64,000 nucleotides of DNA from Fervidicoccaceae archaeon. GTDB taxonomy: Archaea > Thermoproteota > Thermoprotei_A > Sulfolobales > Fervidicoccaceae. The notes beneath the pieces were generated by a model. That model was not told where the DNA came from. It searched no databases and saw nothing but the letters and a program-made list of their open reading frames with translations. The stretch covers positions 522,024 through 586,023 of the forward strand of contig JAVZVD010000001.1 in NCBI GenBank assembly GCA_038878695.1, read 5' to 3'. The position numbers and the translations under genes were made by a program. Positions 8,232-17,973 of the stretch are shown in pieces (position 1 is the stretch's first letter; each line of letters begins with the position of its first letter).

Positions 8232-9693
8232 GGAGGCTCAAGAGCTCTTGCGGCTGAAGCTGTACAACACGCTCACGAGACGCGTGGAGGAATTCGAGCC
8301 CTCTACCCCGGGCCTGGTCAAGATGTACGTGTGCGGCCCCACCGTCTACGACGAGACGCACGTCGGGCACGCTAGGACGTACGTCGCCTTCGACTCTCTC
8401 AGGAGATTTATGGAGAGCAGAGGAGCTCTCGTGATCTACGTGCAAAACATCACGGACATCGACGACAAGATCATCAAGCGGGCTCAAGAGCTGAACGTCG
8501 CGTGGAGAGACGTGGCCGAGACCTACATCAAGGACTACGCCGAGGCTCTCCAGAGGCTGGGCGTGGAGCCCGTGATCCATCCGAGGGTGACCGAGCACAT
8601 AGACGATATAATCTCTTTCGTGAGCCTCCTCCTCGAGAAAGGCTTCGCCTACGTATCGCACGGCAGCGTTTACTTCGACGTGGCGCGCTTCCCCGACTAC
8701 GGCAGACTATCGGGCAGGCTCGAGCGCGAGTCGTGGAGACAGGAGGAGGAGCTCCTGCGAGAGAAGAGGAACCCCTTCGACTTCGCCCTCTGGAAGAGGG
8801 CGAAGCCGGGGGAGCCGAGCTGGGACAGCCCATGGGGGCCCGGAAGGCCCGGATGGCACATAGAGTGCAGCGTGATGTCCACGAAGTACCTCGGCGAGGA
8901 CGTGGACGTGCACGGAGGAGGACAGGACCTGATCTTCCCTCACCACGAGAACGAGAGGGCTCAATGCGAGGCTCTACTGGGCAAGAGATGGGTGAGGCAC
9001 TGGGTCCACACGGGCATGCTCACGGTTCGCGGAGAGAAGATGAGCAAAAGCCTCGGCAACATCGTGACTCTGCGCGAGCTCCTATCGAAGTTCGATGGGG
9101 GAGTCCTAAGAACCTGGATCCTGAGCTCGCACTATAGGTCTCAGCTCGACTTCTTGGAGGAGTCTCTGGAGCAGGCCAAAAAGGCGAGGGACAGAATAAT
9201 CGCGGCCCTCAGAAAGGTCGAGGACCTCGTGGCCTCGAGCAGCTCAGACTACTCTCTCAGCGAGAGGGACGTAGAGCTGGCCTCCAGGATCGCTACGCTG
9301 TTCTCGCGCATGGAGGAGAGCCTCGCCGAGGACTTCAACACCGGGAGGGCTCTGGCCGAGGTGTTAGAGGCGGTGAAGCTCTTCCACCGCGACATCGAGG
9401 ACTCTCCCAAGCTGGCCCACTTGCTCATGTTGCGACGCGTGCTCGGATTCGCCGACGAGATCTACGGGTTCAGCGTGGGGCTGGAGAAGCCGGAGCGTCG
9501 GGGGATCGAGCGCGAGCTCATAGAGGCGCTCGTTAGAGCTAGAGCCGAGCTGAGGAGGCGAAAGCTCTTCGACGCGGCCGACGCTCTCAGGGAGGAGCTC
9601 AAGCGGCTCGGTGTGATACTCGTAGACCGAGGGACCGAGACTCGCTGGTACTACGCGAGCGAGAGGGCTGGCGAGGAGCCTCCAGGCCGATAG
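8221..9693 (+). CDS. cysS: Cysteinyl-tRNA synthetase
   Basis: 490 residues, class I synthetase that charges tRNA-Cys. Visible signatures: zinc ligand Cys38 in MYVCGPTVYD, the HIGH-equivalent HVGH at residues 47-50, HIECSVMS and HGGGQDLIFPHHENE carrying the other zinc ligands, and the KMSKS loop EKMSKSLGN near residue 280. The C-terminal DALR/anticodon region follows. The TTG at 8221 overlaps the DUF711 stop and has GGAGAG about ten bases upstream; a second in-frame TTG at 8248 is possible. Presence of CysRS argues that this organism makes Cys-tRNA directly rather than only by the SepRS route. Confidence 0.95.
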   Translation: MNSEEAQELLRLKLYNTLTRRVEEFEPSTPGLVKMYVCGPTVYDETHVGHARTYVAFDSLRRFMESRGALVIYVQNITDIDDKIIKRAQELNVAWRDVAETYIKDYAEALQRLGVEPVIHPRVTEHIDDIISFVSLLLEKGFAYVSHGSVYFDVARFPDYGRLSGRLERESWRQEEELLREKRNPFDFALWKRAKPGEPSWDSPWGPGRPGWHIECSVMSTKYLGEDVDVHGGGQDLIFPHHENERAQCEALLGKRWVRHWVHTGMLTVRGEKMSKSLGNIVTLRELLSKFDGGVLRTWILSSHYRSQLDFLEESLEQAKKARDRIIAALRKVEDLVASSSSDYSLSERDVELASRIATLFSRMEESLAEDFNTGRALAEVLEAVKLFHRDIEDSPKLAHLLMLRRVLGFADEIYGFSVGLEKPERRGIERELIEALVRARAELRRRKLFDAADALREELKRLGVILVDRGTETRWYYASERAGEEPPGR

Positions 9694-9781
9694 ACGAAAA
9701 CTAATGAGACCAGCGGAGCTCCCGGCGCCGCGGCGTAATCCGCTGCCCGCGACTCGGAGCTCGTGAAAATGTGAACAATCG

Positions 9782-10558
9782 ATGCGGAGGCGCGTGGGAG
9801 AGCGCTTGCCGAGAGGGGGCCTCGGCCTCGCCTGGCCGCGCGTGATCGCGGCTCTGTTGGAAGCATCGAGGTTCTACGAGCTCGCGAACAAAATCATGAG
9901 CCTAGGAACCGTGGGCTATCTGAGGAGAGCGGCGGCCCGCGGCCTCAGAAAGTGCGAGGGCCCACTCCTCGACGCGGGCAGCGGCCCGGGCCAGATGCTC
10001 GTTGAAGCCCTGCGAGCCGGGGCCAAGCCCAGCGTCTTCGTAGCACTGGACCCGCTCGAGGAGATGCTGAGATTGATTGGGGGGGTCGACGAGCTGGCGC
10101 TCGAGAGAGTGCGCGGGGTATTCGAGAGGCTACCCCTCAGGAGCGGCGCCTTCGAGTGCGTGGCGACGAGCTTCGCGCTGCGCGACGCATTAGACGTTTA
10201 CAGAGCTCTCAGAGAGCTGTCAGCGGTCGTTGGGCCGGGCGGTCGACTCGTGATCTTGGAACTTCACAGACCCCGCGAGCCGGTGAGGAGGATCCTTGTG
10301 GAGCTGTACTTCAACTTGGCTCCAAGGATAGCTGGGGCGATCGTCGCCGGACACCGAGGGCTCAAGCTCTACGGAGCTCTGCCGTTGACGATGCGCCTGC
10401 TACCTCCGGGGAGACTCTACGAAGCGGTGCTTAGGAAATTGGGCCTGATCGCTTCATCGAGGCTGTTTTTCGCGTCCTCGGTGGCCATAACCGTGGGCGT
10501 GAAGCCGCTCTCGCGGGCACGGCCCGCGGCCGCCTCAGGTGACCCTGATCTTCGCTAG
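9782..10558 (+). CDS. UbiE/COQ5-like class I SAM methyltransferase
   Basis: 258 residues with the SAM-binding motif I LLDAGSGPGQ near residue 62, an acidic post-motif VALDP, and a motif resembling GPGGRLVILEL of the UbiE/COQ5 quinone C-methyltransferases. Archaeal members may methylate quinones, but the substrate cannot be told from sequence. The ATG at 9782 gives an Arg-rich leader before homology begins, so a GTG at 9842 is an alternative start. The 3' end overlaps the convergent ATPase subunit I gene by 24 bases. Confidence 0.72.
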   Translation: MRRRVGERLPRGGLGLAWPRVIAALLEASRFYELANKIMSLGTVGYLRRAAARGLRKCEGPLLDAGSGPGQMLVEALRAGAKPSVFVALDPLEEMLRLIGGVDELALERVRGVFERLPLRSGAFECVATSFALRDALDVYRALRELSAVVGPGGRLVILELHRPREPVRRILVELYFNLAPRIAGAIVAGHRGLKLYGALPLTMRLLPPGRLYEAVLRKLGLIASSRLFFASSVAITVGVKPLSRARPAAASGDPDLR

Positions 10559-12556
10559 AGCCACGACGGGGCGGAACGGGAAGCCCGTGCCGAGGTAGAA
10601 CTTCGTGAACCACTCGTAGAAGTGCAGCCTCAGCGTGTGAGCGAACACTATGATGCCCTCTAGAGCTATCGCCATCAGATTGCCTATCGCGTATATCAAG
10701 AGAGCAGCCGCGCTTCCGAGGACCCCACCATTGACGAGCTCGGCCAACAGCATGAAGCCTACCACCATCCCACTGTGAGCCACGGCTAGGCCCATGATCC
10801 TGAGGAAAGAGGCGGTGTTGCCTATCACGAGGAGGACGCTCTCGAACAACTCCAGGAAAGCCGCGCCGAGGCTCGCTCTGGCGTGAGAGAGGCCGTGCTT
10901 CACTCCCTCAATGATGGGCTCTAACATCAGCAGACCAAAGAGGGAGGCTAGGCATCCGTACCTGGTCAAGGCGCCCTCGAAGGTCGCGGCTCCGCCGAAC
11001 GTCGCGTCGTAGATCACTAAGCCAGCGGTCTTAAGGTCAAAGAAGAGGAAGGGGTAGGTGGCGAATAGGAAGAGCAGGAACTTGGGGAGCCTCACGGTCA
11101 GGGCATCCTCTACGTTCCCAGCGAGGATGGAGTTCACCACTCCGAAGAGCGTCCCGCTGATTAGCATCACGGCCGCGAGCCTGAAGGCCGCGAGCATCAG
11201 GAGCTCGAAGGCCCCTCCCTCGGCTCCAGCTTCTATGGGCGAGGCGAGCGGCGGGTGACCGTGCCAAAGCAGCTCGGAGAGGCCCGTCACAGGGCCGAAG
11301 AACTCGCCGGCGAGGACTCCCGAGACGAAAGAGGCGGCTCCCAAGTAGAGAGCGAGCATCCCTAGAATTTCTCTGGTCTCTCTACCTCTAGCCGTCTTCA
11401 ACACCAGCGCTCCGAAGGCCATGATCGCTAGCGCGTGGCCCGCGTCGGGGAACATGAGAGCGTAGAGTAGGGGGAACGTGACTGCGACGAAGATCGTCGG
11501 CACGAGCTCGTGCGAGGCCGGGGTCCCGTACTGCGTCACCAGCCAGTGGAAGGGCTTTAGAGGCTTAGGCACCCTAACCAAGGTGGGTTGAGCCCCCCTC
11601 TCCTCGGACCCCCTCACCGTGGAGCCTATGAGCAACAAGTAGCGGCCCCCGGTGGCCTTATCGATAGCCTCGACGAACTCCTTCTCCTTCCTCTCGGGCA
11701 CGTACCCTGCCAGAAACGCCATTCTACCGACTCGCAGAAGCGAGGAGAGGACCCTGTAGACCTCTCTCAACGTGTAGAACGTAGCGTGGAAGAGCCGCAG
11801 CTCGTCCGCTCGCGACGCTATTTCTCGGCGCATGCTCCGCAGCCTGTCCTCGAACCTCTCGATGTCCTCGACAATAGCGCGGTAAGCGAGCGACGGAGTC
11901 CTCGGATAGTTCTCGGGGATCTGGAGAGGCTTGAAGCCCCCCCTCTCCAACATCTTAGAGAGCGAGGGGAAGTCCTCGGAGCGGCAGATCAACACGACGC
12001 TGGCCGAGTCGTCCTCGCGTACCATCAAGGCTACATGGGGGATTCTCCTCTCCTCGAGCGAGCGGAAAACCTCCTCCAGTTTCTGAAGAGTCATGCTGCC
12101 CACCGCGACTTTGACCCGCTCGAGCCGCGAGAGCTCATCCAGGTCCACGTCGAAGTCCTTGAAGTGCTCGAGCTCCTCTCTCCTGCTCGTCAACTGCGCC
12201 AACGTCTCTCTAGATCTCTCGATCTCCTCTATCACGCGGTCTAAAGGCTCCTCGATTTGCGCGAAAGCCCTGAGCGCTCGCTCAGCGGATTCCCTCCACC
12301 CACCCTCGCCAACGACGAGCTCGCCGGTCGCGTCAGAGAGCTCGAGGCCGGCCTCTCTCAGGTATCTGTCCACTTTATCGAGCTTGCTCGAGAGCTCGCC
12401 GAGGACCCTGCGCGAGTAGGCGTCCTCCTCGCCCTCGAGCTTCGGCCTCGCGGGATGAAAGGTCCCGAGCTCAGCCAGAGAGGCCACGAGCTTGGGAACG
12501 TCGCTCTCTGCTACGATCAGGCCGACCTCGGCGAGTCTCTCGGGCACGAGCGACAA
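10535..12556 (-). CDS. atpI: A-type ATP synthase subunit I (a-subunit)
   Basis: About 673 residues. The N-terminal half is a soluble coiled-coil stator arm (for example LTSRREELEHFKDFDVDLDE); the C-terminal half from about residue 320 holds the membrane helices of the ion channel (VTFPLLYALMFPDAGHA, LRIMGLAVAHSGMV, YAIGNLMAIALEGIIVFAHT). With subunit K it forms the rotary ion path. The frame stays open beyond the gene into atpF, but homology begins at VPERLAEVGLIVAES. I place the start at the TTG at 12556, which has GAGGAGG nine bases upstream. The gene is divergent from the rest of the cluster, which is unusual since subunit I is often in the same operon. Confidence 0.9.
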   Translation of the reverse strand: MSLVPERLAEVGLIVAESDVPKLVASLAELGTFHPARPKLEGEEDAYSRRVLGELSSKLDKVDRYLREAGLELSDATGELVVGEGGWRESAERALRAFAQIEEPLDRVIEEIERSRETLAQLTSRREELEHFKDFDVDLDELSRLERVKVAVGSMTLQKLEEVFRSLEERRIPHVALMVREDDSASVVLICRSEDFPSLSKMLERGGFKPLQIPENYPRTPSLAYRAIVEDIERFEDRLRSMRREIASRADELRLFHATFYTLREVYRVLSSLLRVGRMAFLAGYVPERKEKEFVEAIDKATGGRYLLLIGSTVRGSEERGAQPTLVRVPKPLKPFHWLVTQYGTPASHELVPTIFVAVTFPLLYALMFPDAGHALAIMAFGALVLKTARGRETREILGMLALYLGAASFVSGVLAGEFFGPVTGLSELLWHGHPPLASPIEAGAEGGAFELLMLAAFRLAAVMLISGTLFGVVNSILAGNVEDALTVRLPKFLLFLFATYPFLFFDLKTAGLVIYDATFGGAATFEGALTRYGCLASLFGLLMLEPIIEGVKHGLSHARASLGAAFLELFESVLLVIGNTASFLRIMGLAVAHSGMVVGFMLLAELVNGGVLGSAAALLIYAIGNLMAIALEGIIVFAHTLRLHFYEWFTKFYLGTGFPFRPVVALAKIRVT

Positions 12557-12640
12557 GCCGTCGCGCCTCCTCGCGAGCGATATCCCGCGCAGAGGGGTCC
12601 GAGCGGGGGCTAAAATGATTGAGTGCGCCGAGAGCGCGGC

Positions 12641-12654
12641 AATGTTTAAAATAC
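12641..12654. promoter_or_regulatory. TATA element between divergent atpI and atpF
   Basis: AATGTTTAAAATAC lies about 45-55 bases upstream of the atpF ATG and is AT-symmetric enough to act in either direction. A second TTTTAG-type element (minus strand, 12610-12617) is about 55 bases from the atpI TTG. Balanced divergent expression of stator and rotor genes is the likely purpose. Confidence 0.45.
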
Positions 12655-12699
12655 GTTGATAATTCACGATAGCGCGAGTTTCGGAGGCGCGCTGAGCGG

Positions 12700-13014
12700 A
12701 TGGACCCCCTCCTCCAGGGGAAGATCGTAGTGATAGGGGGCGAGGACCTCGCCACGGCCTACGGGTTACTCGGTTGCGAGACGAGAATAGCATCCTCGCC
12801 GGACGAGCTGCTCAGCGTGCTCGAGGAGGTCGTTGCAGCGGACGACGTGGCCCTAATACTGATCTCCCAGGAACTCTCCGAGCCCGTCCGAGGGGAAGTA
12901 GACGCTCTCATAGCCAGGACCAAGAAAATAATCTCGTATCTACCGACGCCGACAAGCGAGGGCAGGCCTATCGACATGCGTAAGCTCCTGCTCAAAGCGC
13001 TGGGCTTCGGGTAA
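12700..13014 (+). CDS. atpF: A-type ATP synthase subunit F
   Basis: 104 residues with the CheY-like fold of V/A-ATPase subunit F: KIVVIGGEDLATAYGLLGC at the N-terminus, the hydrophobic strand VALILISQEL, and ISYLPTPTSEG. It belongs to the central rotor stalk. ATG start; first gene of the F-E-A-B-D-K operon. Subunits C and G/H are absent from this cluster. Confidence 0.9.
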   Translation: MDPLLQGKIVVIGGEDLATAYGLLGCETRIASSPDELLSVLEEVVAADDVALILISQELSEPVRGEVDALIARTKKIISYLPTPTSEGRPIDMRKLLLKALGFG

Positions 13015-13038
13015 GATGAATGGTGTGCTGGTGATAGC

Positions 13039-13668
13039 TTGGCCGAGGTGCGCGGAGACTTAGTTAGGCTCGTCGACTCAGTGATAGAAGAGGCCCTCGC
13101 TAGGGCGAGGAAGGAAATAGAGGAGGTCTATAGCGCATCCTCTAAGATTCTCGACGAAGCCCGCTCTGCGCTCGAATCGAAGATAGAGCGCGGGCTACTT
13201 GAGAGCTACTCGAGAGCGCTCGAGTCATTGAAGAGCGCCGAGGCCTCGGCGGAGAGCTCCATCAGGATGAAGCTCTCCGAGGTGAAGTCCAAGTGGATAA
13301 ACGAAGCTCTCGGGGTCATACGAAGCGAGGTCCTCTCGTGGCGCGGTGAGAGGCTCAAGAAAATACTCGAGAAGCTCCTAGAGGACCTGATCTCGAAGGC
13401 GCCCGAGGGATTGAGCATCAAGCTATTGGCTCCCCCCTCATCGGCTGAGGCTCTTAGGTCCCTCCTCGAGCGAGGCGGCGCTGCCGATTCCGCTCGAGAG
13501 AGGAAGCTCAGGCTCGTGGTGGAGATCGATGAGAAGATAAGCTCGGGGTTCAGAGCGGTCTCGGAGGACGGGAAGATCTCGTTCGATTACACGCTCGAGC
13601 GATCTCTAGAGCACTTAAGACCCGCTCTGGAGGCTATGCTCTCGGAGGAGCTATTTGGGGAGAGGTGA
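13039..13668 (+). CDS. atpE: A-type ATP synthase subunit E
   Basis: 209 residues. The N-terminal ~100 residues are a charged coiled coil with repeated Ala/Lys/Glu ([17 protein letters not shown]), followed by a small globular domain that caps the A/B head as part of the peripheral stalk. TTG start at 13039 preceded by GGTGAT; 24 bases after atpF. Its 3' end lies eight bases upstream of the preferred atpA start. Confidence 0.9.
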   Translation: MAEVRGDLVRLVDSVIEEALARARKEIEEVYSASSKILDEARSALESKIERGLLESYSRALESLKSAEASAESSIRMKLSEVKSKWINEALGVIRSEVLSWRGERLKKILEKLLEDLISKAPEGLSIKLLAPPSSAEALRSLLERGGAADSARERKLRLVVEIDEKISSGFRAVSEDGKISFDYTLERSLEHLRPALEAMLSEELFGER

Positions 13669-13675
13669 GCGAACC

Positions 13676-15463
13676 GTGGGCGTAAGAGGTAGAATAGTTC
13701 GCGTATCGGGCCCCCTCGTCGTGGCCGACAACATGACGGGAGCCCAGATGTACGAGATGGTGGAGGTCGGCGAGGACAGGCTCGTGGGCGAGATAAATAA
13801 GATGCGAGGAGACCTGGCCTACATACAGGTCTACGAGTCGACCTCCGGGCTGAGACCCGGGGAGCCCGTCTACGGGACGGGCGGACCTCTCAGCGTGGAG
13901 CTCGGACCGGGTCTGCTCTCTCAGATCTACGACGGCATCCAGAGACCGCTGAACGTCATTAAGGATCTAATGGGGGACATTTTCATCAGGAGAGGGGTCA
14001 AAGTCTACCCCCTCTCCCGCGAGGCCCAATGGCACTTCGTGCCCAGAGAGGACTTGAAGCCGGGGACCGAGGTCTCGGGAGGAGACTTGTTGGGCACGGT
14101 CCAGGAGACCCCCCTCATTGAGCACAGAGTAATGGTGCCGCCCGGCTTGCGCGGGAGATTGGTCGAGCTCTCCCCGGAGGGACGTTACGGGGTCGAGGAC
14201 GCGATAGCCGTCGTGGAGCACGACGGGCGTAAAGACGAGGTGAGGCTGCATCACAGGTGGCCGGCTAGGCTGCCCAGACCGTTCGTCGAGAAGTTGGAGC
14301 CCACGGAGCCTCTGATAACCGGGACGAGGATCATAGATACGCTGTTCCCCATGGCCAAGGGAGGCACCGGCGCTATCCCCGGGGGCTTCGGCACGGGAAA
14401 GACCGTCACGCTTCACAGCTTGGCTCAGTGGAGCGCCGCGAGGGTGGTCATCTACATAGGATGCGGCGAGAGGGGCAACGAGATGACGGAGGTCCTCGAG
14501 AGATTTCCCAAGTATAAAGATCCGTGGACTGGCAGACCTCTGATGGAGAGGACCATACTGATAGCCAACACGAGCAACATGCCGGTGGCGGCGAGAGAGG
14601 CCAGCATATACGTGGGAGTGACGATGGCCGAGTACTATAGAGATCAGGGCTACGACGTGCTGCTCGTCGCCGACTCCACGAGCAGGTGGGCCGAGGCGCT
14701 CAGAGAGATTGGGGGGAGACTCGAGGAGATGCCGGCGGAGGAGGGCTTCCCGAGCTATCTCGCGTCCAGAATAGCGGAGTTCTACGAAAGAGCGGGCAGA
14801 GTCGTCGCGGTCGGCTCCCCTCGGAGAATCGGCTCCGTAACGTTGGTGGGAGCAGTCAGCCCGCCCGGCGGAGACTTCACCGAGCCTGTAACGAGCCATA
14901 CCAGGAGGTTCATAAGGGTCTTCTGGGCTCTCGACACCGCTCTGGCTTACTCCAGGCACTACCCGGCGATAAACTGGATCCTGAGCTACAGCGCCTACGC
15001 CGATACCGTGGCGGACTGGTGGACGCGAGAGACGGGACCCCAGTGGAAGAGGCTCAGGGAAATCGCGATGGAGGTTCTCCTCAGAGAGGACGAGATAAAG
15101 GAGATAGTTAGGTTAGTCGGCACCGAGGGGCTTTCAGAGCAGGACAAGCTCGTTCTCTTGGCTTCCAGGCTCCTCAAGGAGGGCTTCCTCAAGCAGAACG
15201 CCTACGATCCCATCGACGCCTTCGCGACTCCCCTCAAGCAGTACAAGCTCCTCGAGGCCATCGTGAGCTTCTACGAGGAGGCGCTGAAGCTCGTCAGGGC
15301 TGGCAAGGTGACTGTCGCCACCATACAGAGCGAGATGTCCGAGCTCCTGGCGGAGCTCATGAGGGCGCGCTTCCAAGTGACTAACGAGCAGCTCGACAAG
15401 GTGGACTCACTACGAGATAGACTCCTCCGAAAGCTCAACGAGCTGGGGGGTGGTAGGGCATGA
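13676..15463 (+). CDS. atpA: A-type ATP synthase catalytic subunit A
   Basis: About 595 residues, the normal length. It is the catalytic nucleotide-binding subunit of the A3B3 head. The P-loop GGFGTGKT lies near residue 240, with [15 protein letters not shown] and [14 protein letters not shown] downstream. I prefer the GTG at 13676 ([13 protein letters not shown]) because GAGGTGAG sits six bases ahead; a TTG at 13655 would overlap atpE and add seven residues outside homology. The stop overlaps atpB by four bases (ATGA). Confidence 0.95.
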   Translation: MGVRGRIVRVSGPLVVADNMTGAQMYEMVEVGEDRLVGEINKMRGDLAYIQVYESTSGLRPGEPVYGTGGPLSVELGPGLLSQIYDGIQRPLNVIKDLMGDIFIRRGVKVYPLSREAQWHFVPREDLKPGTEVSGGDLLGTVQETPLIEHRVMVPPGLRGRLVELSPEGRYGVEDAIAVVEHDGRKDEVRLHHRWPARLPRPFVEKLEPTEPLITGTRIIDTLFPMAKGGTGAIPGGFGTGKTVTLHSLAQWSAARVVIYIGCGERGNEMTEVLERFPKYKDPWTGRPLMERTILIANTSNMPVAAREASIYVGVTMAEYYRDQGYDVLLVADSTSRWAEALREIGGRLEEMPAEEGFPSYLASRIAEFYERAGRVVAVGSPRRIGSVTLVGAVSPPGGDFTEPVTSHTRRFIRVFWALDTALAYSRHYPAINWILSYSAYADTVADWWTRETGPQWKRLREIAMEVLLREDEIKEIVRLVGTEGLSEQDKLVLLASRLLKEGFLKQNAYDPIDAFATPLKQYKLLEAIVSFYEEALKLVRAGKVTVATIQSEMSELLAELMRARFQVTNEQLDKVDSLRDRLLRKLNELGGGRA

Positions 15464-16881
15464 GCTCGAGGGCGAGCAGGGCCAGACCCCTGGGCCTGAT
15501 CGAGTACGAGACCATCGAGGCCGTCTCCGGGCCGCTCGTCTTCGTGAGAGGCGCCTCGATGGTAGCCTACGACGAGCTGGTCGAGGTAGAGCTCCCCAGC
15601 GGCGAGAAGAGGCGCGGCAGAGTGCTCGACGTTAGCAGAGACGTGGCGGTGGTGCAAGTCTTCGAGGGAACCACCGGCGTAACCACCGTGGGAACGAAGG
15701 TCAGATTCCTCGGTAGGACCCTAGAGATCCCGGTCTCCGACGACATGCTGGGGAGAATATTCAACGGATTGGGGGAGCCTATAGATGGAGGCCCGCCGAT
15801 CGTGGCCGAGGAGACGAGAGACGTGAACGGGGCGCCGCTCAACCCGGCCTCGAGAGCTTATCCCGAGCACTTCATACAGACGGGAGTGAGCGCTATAGAC
15901 GGTATGAACACCCTCGTGAGGGGGCAGAAGCTGCCTCTCTTCAGCGGCAGCGGCCTCCCTCACAACATGTTGGCCGCTCAGATCGCCAGGCAGGCGACGG
16001 TTAGGGGAGAGGGAGAAGAGTTCGCGGTAGTCTTCGCGGCGATGGGAATAAAACACGACGAGGCCCTGTTCTTTAGGAGATTCTTCGAGAAGACCGGAGC
16101 AATGAGCAGAGTAGCTATGTTCTTGAACTTAGCCAACGAGCCGGCCATGATAAGGCTCGTGACGCCTAGAGCAGCTCTCACTCTAGCCGAGTACCTGGCA
16201 TTCGAGAGGGACATGCACGTTCTCGTCATATTGACCGACATGACCAACTACGCCGAGGCTCTCCGAGAGATAAGCGCGGCCAGAGAGGAGGTGCCGGGCA
16301 GGCAGGGCTACCCGGGCTACATGTACAGCGATCTGGCTTCGATATACGAGAGAGCGGGCAGGGTCCACGGCAAGAAGGGCAGCATAACGCAAATGCCTAT
16401 ACTCACCATGCCAAACGACGATATAACCCACCCCATCCCAGACCTCACAGGCTACATCACTGAGGGCCAGATAGTGCTTGACAGAAGCCTTCACAATAGG
16501 GGCATCTATCCGCCGGTCAACGTCTTGATGAGCCTCTCCAGGCTCATGAAGGAGGGCATCGGTAAGGGCAAGACGAGGGAGGATCACGCCAACGTCTCCG
16601 ACCAGCTCTACGCGGCCTACAGCAGGGCTCAGGAGCTGAGAGGGCTCGCCACGATCATCGGCGAGGAGAGCCTCAGCCCGGTCGACAAGAGGTATTTGAG
16701 ATTCGCTGAGGCCTTCGAGAGGAGATTCCTGAGTCAGGGGGTCACGGAGAATAGGAGCATAGAGGAGACCCTAGACATAGCGTGGGAGGTGCTGAGCATT
16801 TTGCCAGAGACTGAGCTGACCAACATCAGGCCGGAATTCATAGAGAGATACTACCGCGGCGAGAGGCGCCTCCCAAGCTGA
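15460..16881 (+). CDS. atpB: A-type ATP synthase subunit B
   Basis: 473 residues, the regulatory, non-catalytic head subunit. It is recognisable by [15 protein letters not shown] in the position of the P-loop (no GxxxxGKT), VIFAAMGI-like [13 protein letters not shown], and [19 protein letters not shown] start overlaps the atpA stop by four bases, consistent with coupled, stoichiometric synthesis. Confidence 0.95.
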   Translation: MSSRASRARPLGLIEYETIEAVSGPLVFVRGASMVAYDELVEVELPSGEKRRGRVLDVSRDVAVVQVFEGTTGVTTVGTKVRFLGRTLEIPVSDDMLGRIFNGLGEPIDGGPPIVAEETRDVNGAPLNPASRAYPEHFIQTGVSAIDGMNTLVRGQKLPLFSGSGLPHNMLAAQIARQATVRGEGEEFAVVFAAMGIKHDEALFFRRFFEKTGAMSRVAMFLNLANEPAMIRLVTPRAALTLAEYLAFERDMHVLVILTDMTNYAEALREISAAREEVPGRQGYPGYMYSDLASIYERAGRVHGKKGSITQMPILTMPNDDITHPIPDLTGYITEGQIVLDRSLHNRGIYPPVNVLMSLSRLMKEGIGKGKTREDHANVSDQLYAAYSRAQELRGLATIIGEESLSPVDKRYLRFAEAFERRFLSQGVTENRSIEETLDIAWEVLSILPETELTNIRPEFIERYYRGERRLPS

Positions 16882-16896
16882 AGAGGCTGAATTCGC

Positions 16897-17523
16897 TTGG
16901 TCGTGGACCCGAGGCGCCTTTTACCAACGAAGATAAATCTCATCAGGCTTAGACGCGAGGAGCGCGGCATAAAGAGGATCAGGAAAGTCCTCGAGGAGAA
17001 GAGGAGCGCGCTCGTCCTTTACGTCAGGACCATGATAGAGGAGTACGAGAGACTTTATCGAGAGGTCTACGAGAGCCTGACCAGAGCCTACGACGTCTAC
17101 GGGAGCGCACTCATTCGGACGGGTTACGAGAGAGCTAGAGAGCTCGCGGCCGCCGTTCCCCCGACGCTGAGCGTCGTGGTGCAGGAGAGGATGGCATTCG
17201 CCGTGAGAGTCCCCGTGCTCAGACTCGCCGAGGAGGCGCCGGAGAGCCTCAGCGAGGTCCTCGATGTGCCCCCAGCCTTGGTCGAGGCCGTTGCCTCTCT
17301 CCGCGAGGCCCTCGCGAGCTACGTGAAGCTCGTTGAACGCGAGTACGCTCTAAGAAGGCTAATAGAGGAGCTCAAGAAGACGCAGAGGCTGATAAACGCC
17401 ATAGATAACGTCGTCATGCCGAGCATTCAGAAGGCGATAAAGCACATAGGTCTGGTTCTCTCGGAGAGGTCGAGGGAGGAGTTCATTCGACTGAAGCTTA
17501 TGAAGAGGAAAAGGAGCGCATAG
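16897..17523 (+). CDS. atpD: A-type ATP synthase subunit D
   Basis: 208 residues. It is the central shaft subunit, predicted as a long antiparallel coiled coil with the N-terminal signature PTKINLIRLRREERGIK and C-terminal RRLIEELKKTQRLINAIDNVVMP split by a short middle domain. TTG start at 16897 with GAGGCTGA upstream; a GTG at 16903 is an alternative. Transmits rotation between the A3B3 head and the K ring. Confidence 0.92.
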   Translation: MVVDPRRLLPTKINLIRLRREERGIKRIRKVLEEKRSALVLYVRTMIEEYERLYREVYESLTRAYDVYGSALIRTGYERARELAAAVPPTLSVVVQERMAFAVRVPVLRLAEEAPESLSEVLDVPPALVEAVASLREALASYVKLVEREYALRRLIEELKKTQRLINAIDNVVMPSIQKAIKHIGLVLSERSREEFIRLKLMKRKRSA

Positions 17524-17568
17524 AACTTTTAACACCCTCACTGCGAGCGTCCGCTCGGAGGATGCCCA

Positions 17569-17895
17569 TTGAGGAGCAGCATCGAGGAAACGAAGCCAGC
17601 ATCGTTTAACGGTCTGCTACTGCTGCTAGCTCTGAGCCTCGTTATCTGCGTCGCCGAGCCAGCTTTTGCCGAGAGCTCCCCCGAGGATGTGATCTACAAG
17701 CCTATCGGCGCCGCGCTAGCCGTCGGGTTGTCGGGGATAGGAGCGGGACTAGCTATAGCGGTGGCCGGGGCCTCGGGCCTCAGCGCTTTAGCTGAGAGAC
17801 CAGAGATGTTCTCGTCAGTCCTGCTTGTCGTCGCTCTCGGCGAGGGGATAGCCATATACGGACTCATAGTGGCTCTGCTGCTCATAATCATGTGA
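17569..17895 (+). CDS. atpK: A-type ATP synthase subunit K (proteolipid ring)
   Basis: 108 residues. It forms a two-helix hairpin (about 44-66 and 83-107). The second helix has ALGEGIAIYGLIVAL, whose Glu is the ion-binding carboxylate, so this is a standard 8-kDa-type single-hairpin subunit. The first 35 residues look like a cleavable signal peptide (LLLLLALSLVICV then AEPAFAESS), a feature seen in some archaeal proteolipids. TTG start with GGAGGATG six bases upstream. Last ATPase gene; proS follows after 78 bases. Confidence 0.92.
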   Translation: MRSSIEETKPASFNGLLLLLALSLVICVAEPAFAESSPEDVIYKPIGAALAVGLSGIGAGLAIAVAGASGLSALAERPEMFSSVLLVVALGEGIAIYGLIVALLLIIM

Positions 17896-17973
17896 GGACC
17901 GCTACGGTCGAGCGTCAGTTTTTTCCTCGCTCGGCATACTCTATTCGAGGAGCTTGCCGCGAGGCACCGCGCC